Assembly: GCA_903789505.1 (NCBI GenBank)
Contig: CAIFEU010000078.1
Location: forward strand, 1 to 12,644
Direction of reading: 5' to 3'
DNA from: an uncultured Coriobacteriales bacterium
GTDB taxonomy: Bacteria; Actinomycetota; Coriobacteriia; Coriobacteriales; UMGS124
Length of the DNA: 12,644 nt
The translations under genes were made by a program, and so were the position numbers. The notes beneath the pieces were generated by a model. It ran no database searches. It worked only from the letters and a program-made list of their open reading frames with translations, and had not been told where the DNA came from. Each line of letters begins with the position of its first letter. Position 1 is the stretch's first letter. Below, in pieces: positions 6,017-12,644 of the stretch.

Positions 6017-6679
6017 ATGCAGGACCTGCTTGGGCTTCTGAGGAACAACTCCTACCCGGGACGCGGCATCGTCGTGGGGCGGGGGCGTGTATACTACTTC
6101 ATCATGGGGCGCAGCGTCAACAGCCGCAACCGCGTCTTCGTGCGCACCGAGGACGGCATCCGCACGCAGGCTTACGACCCGAAGCTGCTCGCCGACCCCA
6201 GCCTGATCATCTACCACCCCGTCCGCGCCATGGGCGACGACCTGGTGGTGACCAACGGCGACCAGACCGACACGATCGTGGAGAAGGGCGACTTCCGCCT
6301 GGGGTGCATGGCGCGCGAGTACGAGCCCGACGCCCCCAACTTCACGCCGCGCATCTCGGCAATCGTCCGGCCGGACGGGTCGTTCGAGATGTCGATCCTC
6401 AAGCACGTCGGAGGGCAGGGCGCCCCCGACCGCTGTCTGCGCGAGTTCTTTGCCTACGAGGGAGCCGACGAGGGGTGCGGCTACTTCATCAGCACCTACC
6501 AAGGCGATGGCGACCCGCTGCCCACCTTCGCCGGCGAGCCCGTCCCCGTGACGCTTCCCGAGGACCCCGCGCAGGTCTGGGAGGCGCTCGACGCCGGAAA
6601 CAAGGTCTCGCTGTACGCCAACATGGACGGCACCGTCGCGGGCGAGGTCAGGCTGTTCAACAAGAATCTCGGCGACTAG
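6017..6679 (+). CDS. purO: IMP cyclohydrolase, PurO/PF07826 type
   Basis: A 220-residue enzyme for the last step of IMP synthesis, closing FAICAR to IMP in the cytosol. It belongs to the PurO-like IMP cyclohydrolase family (PF07826), unrelated to the cyclohydrolase half of ordinary PurH. Family motifs are plain: NSYPGRG (11-17), YFIMGRSVNSRNRVF (27-41), PSLIIYHPVR (61-70) and VTNGDQTDTI (78-87). The ATG at 6017 is preceded by GAGAGGAAGGA; a frame open from 5873 runs through the riboswitch and is not translated. The AICAR transformylase gene follows after 100 bp and makes its substrate. The symbol purO is used by family; bacterial members are often left unnamed. Confidence 0.9.
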   Translation: MQDLLGLLRNNSYPGRGIVVGRGRVYYFIMGRSVNSRNRVFVRTEDGIRTQAYDPKLLADPSLIIYHPVRAMGDDLVVTNGDQTDTIVEKGDFRLGCMAREYEPDAPNFTPRISAIVRPDGSFEMSILKHVGGQGAPDRCLREFFAYEGADEGCGYFISTYQGDGDPLPTFAGEPVPVTLPEDPAQVWEALDAGNKVSLYANMDGTVAGEVRLFNKNLGD

Positions 6680-6779
6680 CGGCGCCACCCGCCGGCGACG
6701 GTCCACGACCAAGACGGCCAGGCTCACGACGGGCTCATGACAAGCTCACGACTACGACCAGGACCAGGAGGCCCCTTCG

Positions 6780-7973
6780 ATGAACGAGCTCGCGCTCAAG
6801 TACGGCTGCAACCCCAACCAGAAGCCTGCGCGCATCTTCATGCGCGACGGCTCCGACCTGCCGCTGGAGGTGCTCAATGGCAGGCCCGGCTACATCAACT
6901 TCCTCGACGCGCTCAACTCCTGGCAGCTGGTCCGCGAGCTGAGCCAGGCCACCGGCAGGGTCGCCGCCGCCTCGTTCAAGCACGTGAGCCCCGCCGGCGT
7001 CGCCCTGGGTGGCCCGCTGTCTGACGTGGAGCGGAAGATCTACTTCGTCGACGACTCTCCCGCGGGCGGGCGCGCGGGGCTGTCCGACGTCGCGTGCGCC
7101 TACATCCGGGCGCGCGGCAGCGACCGGCTGTGCTCCTACGGCGACTGGGCGGCGCTGTCCGACACCTGCGACGCCGACACGGCGCTCTACCTCAAGGGCG
7201 AGGTCTCCGACGGCATCATCGCGCCGGGCTTCACCGACGAGGCGCTCGAGATTCTGCGCACCAAGAAGAAGGGCAACTACAACATCGTGCGCATCGACCC
7301 GGGTTACCAGCCCGCAAGCGAGGAGCGCAAGGACGTGTTCGGCATCACCTTCGAGCAGCGCCGTAACGATTACATGGTCGACGAGAGCCAGCTCGGCAAC
7401 GTCGTCACCGCCAACAAGGAGGTTCCGTCCGAGGCACGCCGTGACATGGTCGTCGCGCTGATCACGCTCAAGTACACGCAGTCCAACTCGGTTTGCTACG
7501 TCAAGGACGGCCAGGCGATTGGCGTGGGCGCCGGCCAGCAGAGTCGCATCCACTGCACGCGTCTGGCTGGCTCTAAGGCCGACAACTGGTTCATGCGCCA
7601 GCACCCCAAGGTTCTGGGGCTCCAGTTCGTCGAGGGGATACGTCGCCCCGCGCGCGACAACGCGATCGACGTCTACACCTCCGACGAGTACGACGACGTG
7701 CTGCGCGACGGCGCGTGGCAGGAGGTCTTCGCCGTGCGTCCCGAGCCGCTGACCCGCGAGGAGCGCGCCGCCTGGGTTGCGACGCAGACCGGCGTCACCG
7801 TGGGTTCCGACGCGTTCTTCCCGTTCGGCGACAACGTGGAGCGTGCGCGCAAGTCGGGCGTGTCCTATATCGTCGAGCCGGGCGGCTCGATTCGCGACGA
7901 CAACGTGATTCAGACCGCCGACCGCTACGGCATCGCGATGTGCTTCACGGGGATGCGGCTGTTCCACCACTAA
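6780..7973 (+). CDS. purH: AICAR transformylase (stand-alone PurH formyltransferase)
   Basis: A 397-residue 5-aminoimidazole-4-carboxamide ribonucleotide formyltransferase: AICAR (ZMP) plus 10-formyl-tetrahydrofolate gives FAICAR. It matches only the AICARFT part of PurH and lacks the N-terminal MGS-like cyclohydrolase domain. Motifs are LKYGCNPNQKPA (6-17), the catalytic SFKHVSPAG (K67-H68 at 65-73), QSNSVCYVKDGQAIGVGAGQ then QSR, and near the end SDAFFPFGDNVERARKSGV and EPGGSIRDDNVIQTAD. AGGAGG lies seven bases before the ATG. The missing cyclohydrolase function is supplied by the gene just upstream, so both sit under the ZTP riboswitch. A strong terminator follows about 75 bp after the stop. 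Confidence 0.96.
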   Translation: MNELALKYGCNPNQKPARIFMRDGSDLPLEVLNGRPGYINFLDALNSWQLVRELSQATGRVAAASFKHVSPAGVALGGPLSDVERKIYFVDDSPAGGRAGLSDVACAYIRARGSDRLCSYGDWAALSDTCDADTALYLKGEVSDGIIAPGFTDEALEILRTKKKGNYNIVRIDPGYQPASEERKDVFGITFEQRRNDYMVDESQLGNVVTANKEVPSEARRDMVVALITLKYTQSNSVCYVKDGQAIGVGAGQQSRIHCTRLAGSKADNWFMRQHPKVLGLQFVEGIRRPARDNAIDVYTSDEYDDVLRDGAWQEVFAVRPEPLTREERAAWVATQTGVTVGSDAFFPFGDNVERARKSGVSYIVEPGGSIRDDNVIQTADRYGIAMCFTGMRLFHH

Positions 7974-7986
7974 TCGCGCGAGCTGC

Positions 7987-8029
7987 CGAGTGAAGCGGCC
8001 AAGTGACGCTTTCGAGTGAAGTGGCCGAG
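7987..8029 (+). repeat. Short direct repeat after purH
   Basis: CGAGTGAAGCGGCCAAG (7987-8003) recurs as CGAGTGAAGTGGCCGAG (8013-8029), two differences in 17, period 26. It is followed by a doubled TCAGGGCGC (8033-8050). This looks like small tandem duplication in the transcript trailer; no function is evident. Confidence 0.5.
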
Positions 8030-8046
8030 CGTTCAGGGCGCTCAGG

Positions 8047-8105
8047 GCGCCCCGCCCATGCTCCCGGGCTATGCCTTGGGAGATGCGGCGGGGCGCTTCT
8101 TGTTG
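8047..8105 (+). terminator. Intrinsic terminator of the purine unit
   Basis: A perfect 10-bp stem, GCGCCCCGCC (8047-8056) with GGCGGGGCGC (8087-8096), encloses a second stem CTCCC/GGGAG (8061-8065 with 8078-8082), and is followed by TTCTTGTTG. It lies 75 bp past the purH stop in the right orientation. Confidence 0.8.
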
Positions 8106-8140
8106 CGGGCGAGGGGGGGGATTGGGCCGCCTGCGTCGCC

Positions 8141-8175
8141 TGCGTCAAGAATCGGGCGTGTCGTATGCCGGCGAG
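8141..8175 (-). repeat. REP-like element, copy A
   Basis: Read on the minus strand it holds GGCATACG then CCCGATTCTTG. It matches copy C (9840-9869) at 25 of 33 bases. A weaker stem (GATT with AATC near 8130) replaces the clear hairpin seen in copies B and C. Confidence 0.5.
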
Positions 8176-8290
8176 TGGACAACATTGCGGGGAAACGATA
8201 AGCAAAGGTATTGGTGGCGCGCATTTGCCCAGGTCACGAGGCATCGGGTGCGAGAGAACTGCCGCTTGCCGGTGGACGGGCGCCTTCTCG

Positions 8291-8335
8291 CGCATACGCA
8301 ACCCCCGGAATTTGGCACAACTCCCCGAAATCCGG
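8291..8335 (+). repeat. REP-like element, copy B
   Basis: CGCATACGCA (8291-8300) is followed by a hairpin CCGGAATTTGG (8305-8315) with CCGAAATCCGG (8325-8335): nine Watson-Crick pairs, one G-U and one mismatch, loop CACAACTCC. The head and the GGCACAA at the loop side are shared with copy C. Confidence 0.55.
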
Positions 8336-8424
8336 TACGCCGCACTATTGCGTCCCTTGCTTTCATGCCTTTCCGCTCGCCGTGCCCACTGCCTCCCTGC
8401 TGGCCTTCGCCTCCTTCCGTTTCT

Positions 8425-8490
8425 GGGTCGGAGCAGCGAGCGGGCGGCGCGGCGTGTGGGTCGGGACAGTGAGCGGGCGGTGCAGGGCGT
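8425..8490. repeat. Diverged 33-nt tandem duplication
   Basis: Two adjacent 33-nt units, both starting GGGTCGG and sharing GAGCGGGCGG, match at 26 of 33 positions (8425-8457 and 8458-8490). Not coding by codon bias. Confidence 0.5.
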
Positions 8491-8545
8491 AGGCGGCGCA
8501 GGGCCCAGGGAGTATGGCGGCGTTGCGCGGTGACGTTTCCAACGA

Positions 8546-8619
8546 CGTGACAGCTTGCGTGTCACGCGCAAACGAATGCGTTTATCAGACATAACGAAAA
8601 CACTGTCAGACGCTAAATT
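8546..8619 (+). promoter_or_regulatory. Dyads and candidate promoter before the nuclease-like gene
   Basis: CGTGACA (8546-8552) and TGTCACG (8560-8566) form a 7-bp dyad; AAACG (8570-8574) and CGTTT (8579-8583) form another. TCAGAC occurs twice 21 bp apart (8585 and 8606), about two helical turns. TAAATT at 8614-8619 is a possible -10. The cluster is the AT-richest part of this gap, so it probably controls the gene at 8666, but no known operator is recognised. Confidence 0.4.
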
Positions 8620-8665
8620 ATTGGCGTGAAATCCATGCCCAAGCGGCCTTTCCAATCGCTACGGT

Positions 8666-9700
8666 ATGGATATGAAGACGTTCATCTGTGGTCTGTCTGC
8701 ATTGGAATACTGGCAGTCGCTTCGCTGCGCCGTGATCCCAAGCCTGAGCGATATGCGCCCCGTTGAGCGAGGCTCGTCGCGGAGCGGCAGGCGTCAGGTG
8801 CGTTCCTGCTTGCTGTGCGAGCGTGTTCCCTCCGGCGCGGAGCTTCAGACCATGCTTGAGCGAGCCCCGTGCTCTCTTGCCGAGCCTCTTGACTTGCTCG
8901 CGTCAACGGACGGGAGCGCCTGGCGGACGCCGAGGAGAACCCGTCACTCCTGGAGAGGCCCTCTTCCGCATGACTCTGCGGTCAAGGTCGCGCATGGGGT
9001 CTATGTCGCTACCCCCGAGTTCCTGTACCTTCAACTCTCGATGCGATACGAACTTGAGCTGCTGACGCTTCTTGGATATGAGCTTTGCGGTTCGTACGCG
9101 CTCCCGGTAAGGGGCCATGGGGGAAGCGGCAGCTATCCGTGCATGCAGGCGACGACGGCCGCCAGGCTTCGGAGGTACCTTTCGAGTCCCACGCTCGACC
9201 ATGTGCATGGAATAGTGAAGGCGCGACGTGCCGCGTCTTTCGTCACGGAGACGTCGAATTCCCCTCGTGAGTCCGCGATGATAATGCTCCTGTGCCTTCC
9301 TCGACGCTACGGGGGCTATGGCATCGAGCTGCCGAGCATGAACGTCCCAATCGACGTTCCCACGAAACTGGAACGGGTGATTGGGAGGAAGTGGTTCTCC
9401 ATCGATGCATACTGGCCTGCCGCACGCTATGGGGTTGAGTATGACGGGGTGGAGGGCCATACGGGCAGCGCCAACGTCGCGCGCGACTACGTCAGGGGGA
9501 ACGCCCTCTCTGCGATGGGGATCACAGTCAGCACGATCTCTGCTGCCCAGCTGGGAAACCCCGCCATGTTTCATGTCTTTGCGAGCCAGGTTTGCCGTGC
9601 GCTTGGGGTGCGGATGCGTCGCCCGAGCAACGAGAGCGCCTGGAAGGAGAGAAGCGCGCGGCTTCGTTCGGCGGTCCTGTCTGTGCATCGGTGGGAGTAG
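8666..9700 (+). CDS. Orphan protein with DUF559/Vsr-like nuclease-type C terminus
   Basis: A 344-residue protein of a kind I associate with Coriobacteriia orphan genes; no function is established. The N-terminal two thirds hold GVYVATPEFLYLQLSMRYEL and LLGYELCGSYAL, then a basic segment around KARRAASFV and LLCLPRRYGGYGI. The C terminus resembles DUF559/very-short-patch-repair-type nucleases of the PD-(D/E)XK fold: D247-AYWPAARYGV-E258-Y-D260-G with H265, then ARDYVRGNALSAMGITV. D247 and E258 are the likely metal ligands; the usual lysine is not obvious, so activity is uncertain. The ATG at 8666 (or 8672) has no Shine-Dalgarno. The gene stands alone and is flanked on both sides by REP-like hairpin elements. 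It could also be a toxin-antitoxin or defence component, which the sequence does not settle. Confidence 0.7.
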   Translation: MDMKTFICGLSALEYWQSLRCAVIPSLSDMRPVERGSSRSGRRQVRSCLLCERVPSGAELQTMLERAPCSLAEPLDLLASTDGSAWRTPRRTRHSWRGPLPHDSAVKVAHGVYVATPEFLYLQLSMRYELELLTLLGYELCGSYALPVRGHGGSGSYPCMQATTAARLRRYLSSPTLDHVHGIVKARRAASFVTETSNSPRESAMIMLLCLPRRYGGYGIELPSMNVPIDVPTKLERVIGRKWFSIDAYWPAARYGVEYDGVEGHTGSANVARDYVRGNALSAMGITVSTISAAQLGNPAMFHVFASQVCRALGVRMRRPSNESAWKERSARLRSAVLSVHRWE

Positions 9701-9820
9701 ACGTCGCTGTCGCGAAGCCGGGTCGTGCTGGCGGGGGCGGGACTTGGCGGTCTTATGGGGTCGAGCGGGCCGGCAGCCGACAGTCGGCCTGCGTTGTTGG
9801 GCGCAGCCGTCGAAGTGAGG

Positions 9821-9869
9821 CCGATTTGGCTCCTTGTGCCAGGAATCGGGCTTTGCGTATGCCGTTGAG
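9821..9869 (-). repeat. REP-like element, copy C
   Basis: Read on the minus strand: GGCATACGCA (from 9863), then a hairpin CCGATT/AATCGG (9844-9849 with 9821-9826) with inner TGGC/GCCA (9838-9841 with 9827-9830), a GG bulge and a 7-nt loop. It shares head and loop bases with copy B while the stem bases differ but still pair. Confidence 0.6.
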
Positions 9870-10003
9870 CGCCAGTCCGGATGAGAGCTCGTCTGTTGGA
9901 CGAGCATCGTCGCAGGTCAGCGGCTCTGCATGAAATATATGTCGGCGGAGGAGAGCGCTTGTTGCCCGTCGAGGACATCCGCGACCCTCGATTCTTGACG
10001 CGC

Positions 10004-10071
10004 ACCGCCCGTTCGTGCGACCCGCCCGTTCACGCGACCCGCCCGTTCACGCGACTCGCCCATTTGCGCAC
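10004..10071. repeat. 17-nt tandem repeat, about four units
   Basis: CCGCCCGTTCGTGCGAC (10004-10020) is followed by two units CCGCCCGTTCACGCGAC (10022-10038 and 10039-10055) and a diverged fourth unit TCGCCCATTTGCGCAC (10056-10071). One extra C separates units one and two. It lies 220 bp upstream of the phosphatase start. Confidence 0.7.
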
Positions 10072-10294
10072 CGCCGGCTCCGCGGACGCCCTCGTCCTGT
10101 CCGCCCCGCGCCCGTTGCGGACCAAGACCTTACCCAAGTGGTACGCGTCCGTAAGCGAAGCCTGCAAAAGCGCGGCTAGCCTGTCTCGGTGGCCGGACGG
10201 GTCGGGTCGCGGCGACGGGAGACCATCGCGTTCCCGCCCCCGCCCGTCGCGCGCCACCAATGACAGCAGGGCAAAGGGAAAGGAACCACAGCCA

Positions 10295-11449
10295 ATGCGC
10301 ACTCGTCTCATCTCCGCCGGAATCGCCTCCGTCGTGCTCACTGGGTGCCTGGGAGGGGCGGCGTTCGCTGCCGAATCGGAATCGACGTCCGGCGCGGCGG
10401 CCGCCTCCGCCTCCTCCGCCTCCGCCTCCGCCGGCACCGAGTCCTCCGCGTCGAGCGCCGCGGCGGATTCCCAAGGCGCCTCGTCGATGACGGTGGAGGG
10501 GCAGTCGATCGGGCTCGAGGGCGTCGCGAACGCCCGCCAGCTCGGCGGATACGTCACGACCGACGGCAGGGTCGTGAAGGACGGGCTGCTGCTGCGCACC
10601 GCCAAGCTCTCCGGGGCGACCTCTGCGGACATCGAGAAGCTGACGGGCGAGTACGACCTGGGCTATGTCTGCGACATGCGCACGACCGCCGAGCGCGCAC
10701 AGGACCCCGACCCGCAGATGGGCGGCGTGGAGGAGGTCTGGTGCTCGATCATCGACGAGAGCACCGCGCTGGGGAGCATGGCATCGGGCGCGTCGGCCTC
10801 CTCTGACGCGGACGGCAAGGCCGCCTCGTCTGCCGCCTCCTCGGCGGACTCGTCCTCGGCAGCGGTCGTCGGCGGCAAGGCGTCCGCCGCGTCCTCGGCC
10901 GCCGCGTCCTCCGACTCCGGTTCCAGCTCCAGCTCCGCCGACTCCCAGGCGGCGGCGCTCGCGACGGCGGTGGCCCAGCTGGTGGCGTACGGGCACAGCA
11001 TGGACCTGTCCGACATGTACGTCAGCATGGTCGACAGCGAGCACTCCCAGCAGGGCTACCGCCAGTTCTTCGACGTCCTGCTCGGCGCGGACGGCAAGGC
11101 GGTGCTGTGGCACTGCACCGCGGGCAAGGACCGCGCGGGTCTGGGCGCCGTGCTGCTGCTGTCCGCCCTGGGGGTCGACCGCGAGACGATCCTGGAGGAC
11201 TTCGACCTCACGAACGCGTTCGACGAGCAGACGATCGACGCGATGGTGCAGGTCGCGCAGGCGCAGGGGTACTCGGAGGAGGACATCCAGGCAGTCCGCG
11301 ACCTTGCCGGCGTGAACCGCTCCTACATGGAGAAGGCGCTCGACCACATCGACGAGACGTACGGCTCGATGCACGACTACCTGGTGAACCAGATCGGCCT
11401 GACCGACGACGAGATCTCCCAGCTGCAGGAGATGTACCTCGAGGCATAG
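10295..11449 (+). CDS. Exported tyrosine-protein phosphatase (Y_phosphatase3 type)
   Basis: A 384-residue extracytoplasmic phosphatase of the PF13350 group (MptpB-like). The signal peptide is MRTRLISAGIASVVLTGC with further GGAAFAA; it fits either a lipobox (LTGC, C18) or type I cleavage after AFA. A Ser/Ala-rich linker covers about 27-62. The domain starts LEGVANARQLGGY (74-86), continues LLLRTAKLSG and VCDMRTTAERAQDPDP, and has the signature HCTAGKDRAG (H273, nucleophile C274, R280 of CX5R). Residues about 163-219, between the two halves of the catalytic domain, are a block of Ser, Ala and Asp that relatives lack as far as I know. The ATG at 10295 follows AAAGGAA and gives a proper signal peptide. 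Targets may be phosphoproteins or phosphoinositide-like substrates; unknown. Confidence 0.88.
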   Translation: MRTRLISAGIASVVLTGCLGGAAFAAESESTSGAAAASASSASASAGTESSASSAAADSQGASSMTVEGQSIGLEGVANARQLGGYVTTDGRVVKDGLLLRTAKLSGATSADIEKLTGEYDLGYVCDMRTTAERAQDPDPQMGGVEEVWCSIIDESTALGSMASGASASSDADGKAASSAASSADSSSAAVVGGKASAASSAAASSDSGSSSSSADSQAAALATAVAQLVAYGHSMDLSDMYVSMVDSEHSQQGYRQFFDVLLGADGKAVLWHCTAGKDRAGLGAVLLLSALGVDRETILEDFDLTNAFDEQTIDAMVQVAQAQGYSEEDIQAVRDLAGVNRSYMEKALDHIDETYGSMHDYLVNQIGLTDDEISQLQEMYLEA

Positions 11450-11507
11450 GTTCCCTGGGCGCCGCGTGCCGGTCGGCAGCTGAAACCTTTGGCGCAACAA
11501 GGGCGAA

Positions 11508-11556
11508 GGGTCCCCTCGGAGCGCGACCTGTGGAGGGCCGCGGCGAGAGGGGACCC
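11508..11556. terminator. Convergent-gene hairpin
   Basis: A perfect 10-bp stem GGGTCCCCTC (11508-11517) with GAGGGGACCC (11547-11556), 29-nt loop, followed by TCCCTCT. It sits between the convergent phosphatase and LysR genes and may stop transcription from either side; the T-tract is poor. Confidence 0.55.
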
Positions 11557-11561
11557 TCCCT

Positions 11562-11592
11562 CTACGCCCCCTGTCGATGGCTTGCGCGGTCC
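11562..11592. repeat. Partial copy of the LysR gene 3' end
   Basis: 11562-11592 repeats 11622-11656, the last codons and stop of the LysR gene, with a 4-bp deletion and two substitutions. Both begin CTACGCCCCCTG and end GCGCGGTCC. The deletion breaks the frame, so it is a non-coding remnant. Confidence 0.65.
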
Positions 11593-11621
11593 TCGGCGCA
11601 CCGGAACACGCTCGGGGAGCC

Positions 11622-12590
11622 CTACGCCCCCTGCCCGTCGATGGCGCGCGCGGTCCGCAGCAGCGTCTGGATGTAGCGCGTCACGGTGGCGTCGCGCTCG
11701 CCGTGTCGCCAGAATATCTGGTAGGGGAAGCGCGCGTCGGCGTCGGAGATGGGGATGCCCCGATAGGCGCCGAACGAGGAGCCGAACAGCTGCCGGCTGT
11801 ACAGCGACCGCGGCATCACGAACACGCTGCCGCCCAGCTCGACGGTGGGGAAGTCGTCCCAGGAGTTGGCGAAGAACACATGCTTGCGCATCGTGATGCC
11901 GTGACGCGCGAAGATGCCCTCTATCACCGCGGCGCCGCTCCGGACGGTCAGGCTCCCGGTAGGGTGCATGACGGGGTACTCGGCGAGGTCGGCCAGCGCG
12001 ACGGACGAGCGCGCCGCGAGCGGGCTGCCGCTCTCCACCACCGCCAGAAGGGGCACTGACGTGAGGTAGCGACGCTCTACCTCGAGGTCCTCGACTGCCT
12101 CGACCCCGCCCGCCTCGACCCCCTCTTCCCCCTGTCGCGCCGTCCCGTCGGCCATGACGGCGATCACGAGGTCGACCTTCTTGTCCAGCAGGGCGTCGCG
12201 CATCGCGTTGGCCGCGCACTCGCACGAGATGACGTGCAGCGCACCGCCGCTCTCGTGCAGCGCGTCCTGCGTCGTCGAGAGAAGGTAGCGAATCGCCGAG
12301 TCGCGCAGGGAGCCGGCCGCCCTGATCTCGACGCTCGACTCGTGCAGGCGCCGATACGCGCCATGGTAGGCGTCGAGCATCTTGGACGCCTCCTCGCAGA
12401 AGACGCGCCCCTGCTGGGTGAGCTCGATCTGCTGGTGGCTGCGGGCGACGAGCGTGACGTCGAACTCGCGCTCGAGCGCGGCGACGTGCTTGCTGAGGGC
12501 AGACTGGGTCAGGTTGAGCTTGCGGGCGGCCACGGTGTAGCTCATGTAGCTCGCAAGCTGCAGGAACTCCTCCAGATGTCGGATCTCCAT
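11622..12590 (-). CDS. LysR-family transcriptional regulator
   Basis: A 322-residue LysR-type regulator with normal length and domain order. The winged helix-turn-helix is at about residues 1-60: MEIRHLEEFLQLASYMSYTV, AARKLNLTQSALSKHVAALE with the recognition helix around SALSKHV, then TQQGRVF. The periplasmic-binding-type effector domain spans about 90-305 (ALHVISCECAANAMRDALLD, VDLVIAV, PLLAVVESGSPLAA). An acidic Gly/Glu stretch (GTARQGEEGVEAGGVEAVED, about 148-168) lies after the first effector strand pair and looks like an inserted loop. The ATG at 12590 has only a run of G upstream. Any divergent target gene would lie beyond the window. The C terminus reads TARAIDGQGA, and a decayed copy of that end is found just downstream. 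Confidence 0.92.
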   Translation of the reverse strand: MEIRHLEEFLQLASYMSYTVAARKLNLTQSALSKHVAALEREFDVTLVARSHQQIELTQQGRVFCEEASKMLDAYHGAYRRLHESSVEIRAAGSLRDSAIRYLLSTTQDALHESGGALHVISCECAANAMRDALLDKKVDLVIAVMADGTARQGEEGVEAGGVEAVEDLEVERRYLTSVPLLAVVESGSPLAARSSVALADLAEYPVMHPTGSLTVRSGAAVIEGIFARHGITMRKHVFFANSWDDFPTVELGGSVFVMPRSLYSRQLFGSSFGAYRGIPISDADARFPYQIFWRHGERDATVTRYIQTLLRTARAIDGQGA

Positions 12591-12644
12591 GCGACACGGC
12601 CCCCCGCCGTCTTCCCGCTCTCCCCGCGCCCGCGCCGTCGCGCC

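Larger units (their letters stand above)
8106..8545. other. Intergenic stretch without a gene, repeat-bearing
   Basis: Open frames here show no codon bias, domain or Shine-Dalgarno. The stretch holds two copies of a REP-like element (8141-8175 and 8291-8335) and a 33-nt tandem duplication (8425-8490). It may be a decayed region or a landing zone for small repeats. Confidence 0.4.
9701..10294. other. Intergenic region between nuclease-like and phosphatase genes
   Basis: No gene is supported. The phosphatase frame stays open back to 9881, but that part is Arg/Pro/Ser-rich, crosses a tandem repeat and lacks a signal peptide. It holds a small hairpin GCCGA/TCGGC (9776-9788), REP-like copy C, an AT patch AAATATATG (9933-9941) that might be a -10, and the 17-nt tandem repeat. 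Confidence 0.4.

Noticed and set aside
6735..7970. 411-codon minus-strand frame opposite purH
   Set aside because: Val/Arg/Asp/His-rich product typical of antisense to a GC-rich gene; the plus strand encodes an unmistakable AICAR transformylase.
7945..8655. 236-codon minus-strand frame after purH
   Set aside because: Arg/Pro/Ser-rich without domains, and it contains the purH terminator and repeat elements.
10004..10071. CRISPR array
   Set aside because: Units are contiguous 17-mers without spacers, and no cas genes are near.
9881..10294. 138-codon N-terminal extension of the phosphatase
   Set aside because: Crosses a 17-nt tandem repeat, is Arg/Pro/Ser-rich, and would bury the signal peptide that starts at 10295.
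10130..11500. 456-codon minus-strand frame opposite the phosphatase
   Set aside because: Arg/Gly/Val/His-rich shadow; the plus strand has a signal peptide and the CX5R signature.

Overview
The window is high-GC bacterial DNA with actinobacterial-style genes. My best guess is a Coriobacteriia member, perhaps the Olsenella/Atopobium group. That is inference: it rests on base composition, the split final steps of purine synthesis behind a ZTP riboswitch, and a nuclease-like orphan protein of a type I associate with that class. No rRNA, tRNA, CRISPR array, integrase or intact insertion sequence was seen.

Layout. (1) 69-1730, minus strand: nickel-responsive regulator nikR, thioredoxin trxA and a small NifX/NifB-type protein, each with its own Shine-Dalgarno and apparently separate units (a hairpin terminator separates trxA from nikR). 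(2) 1731-2016: a divergent control region with three GAATATT motifs arranged as an inverted plus a direct repeat, and a dyad near the likely start of transcription. (3) 2017-3482, plus: a nitroreductase followed 8 bp later by an EamA/DMT-type exporter. (4) 3390-4691: a minus-strand gene of unknown function whose 3' end runs antisense into the exporter gene, then about 640 bp without a confident gene that holds several hairpins and a coding-like fragment. (5) 4692-5525, minus: a Tat-exported protein with two copies of a YxVGxxIPxGxY motif. (6) 5850-7973, plus: a ZTP (pfl) riboswitch with an overlapping intrinsic terminator, then an IMP cyclohydrolase of the PurO/PF07826 type and a stand-alone AICAR transformylase; together these do the work of bifunctional PurH. 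A strong terminator follows. (7) 8106-10294: a large DUF559/Vsr-like nuclease-type gene set among repeats, including three copies of a REP-like hairpin element, and a 17-nt tandem repeat further downstream. (8) 10295-12590: a secreted or lipid-anchored tyrosine phosphatase with a Ser/Ala-rich block inside its catalytic domain, convergent with a LysR regulator whose 3' end is partly duplicated beyond its stop.

The clearest regulatory logic is in region 6: the pathway intermediate ZMP/ZTP is expected to turn on the two enzymes that consume ZMP. The least explained parts are the REP-like hairpins around the nuclease-like gene, the GAATATT control region, and the gene-poor stretch 4050-4691.
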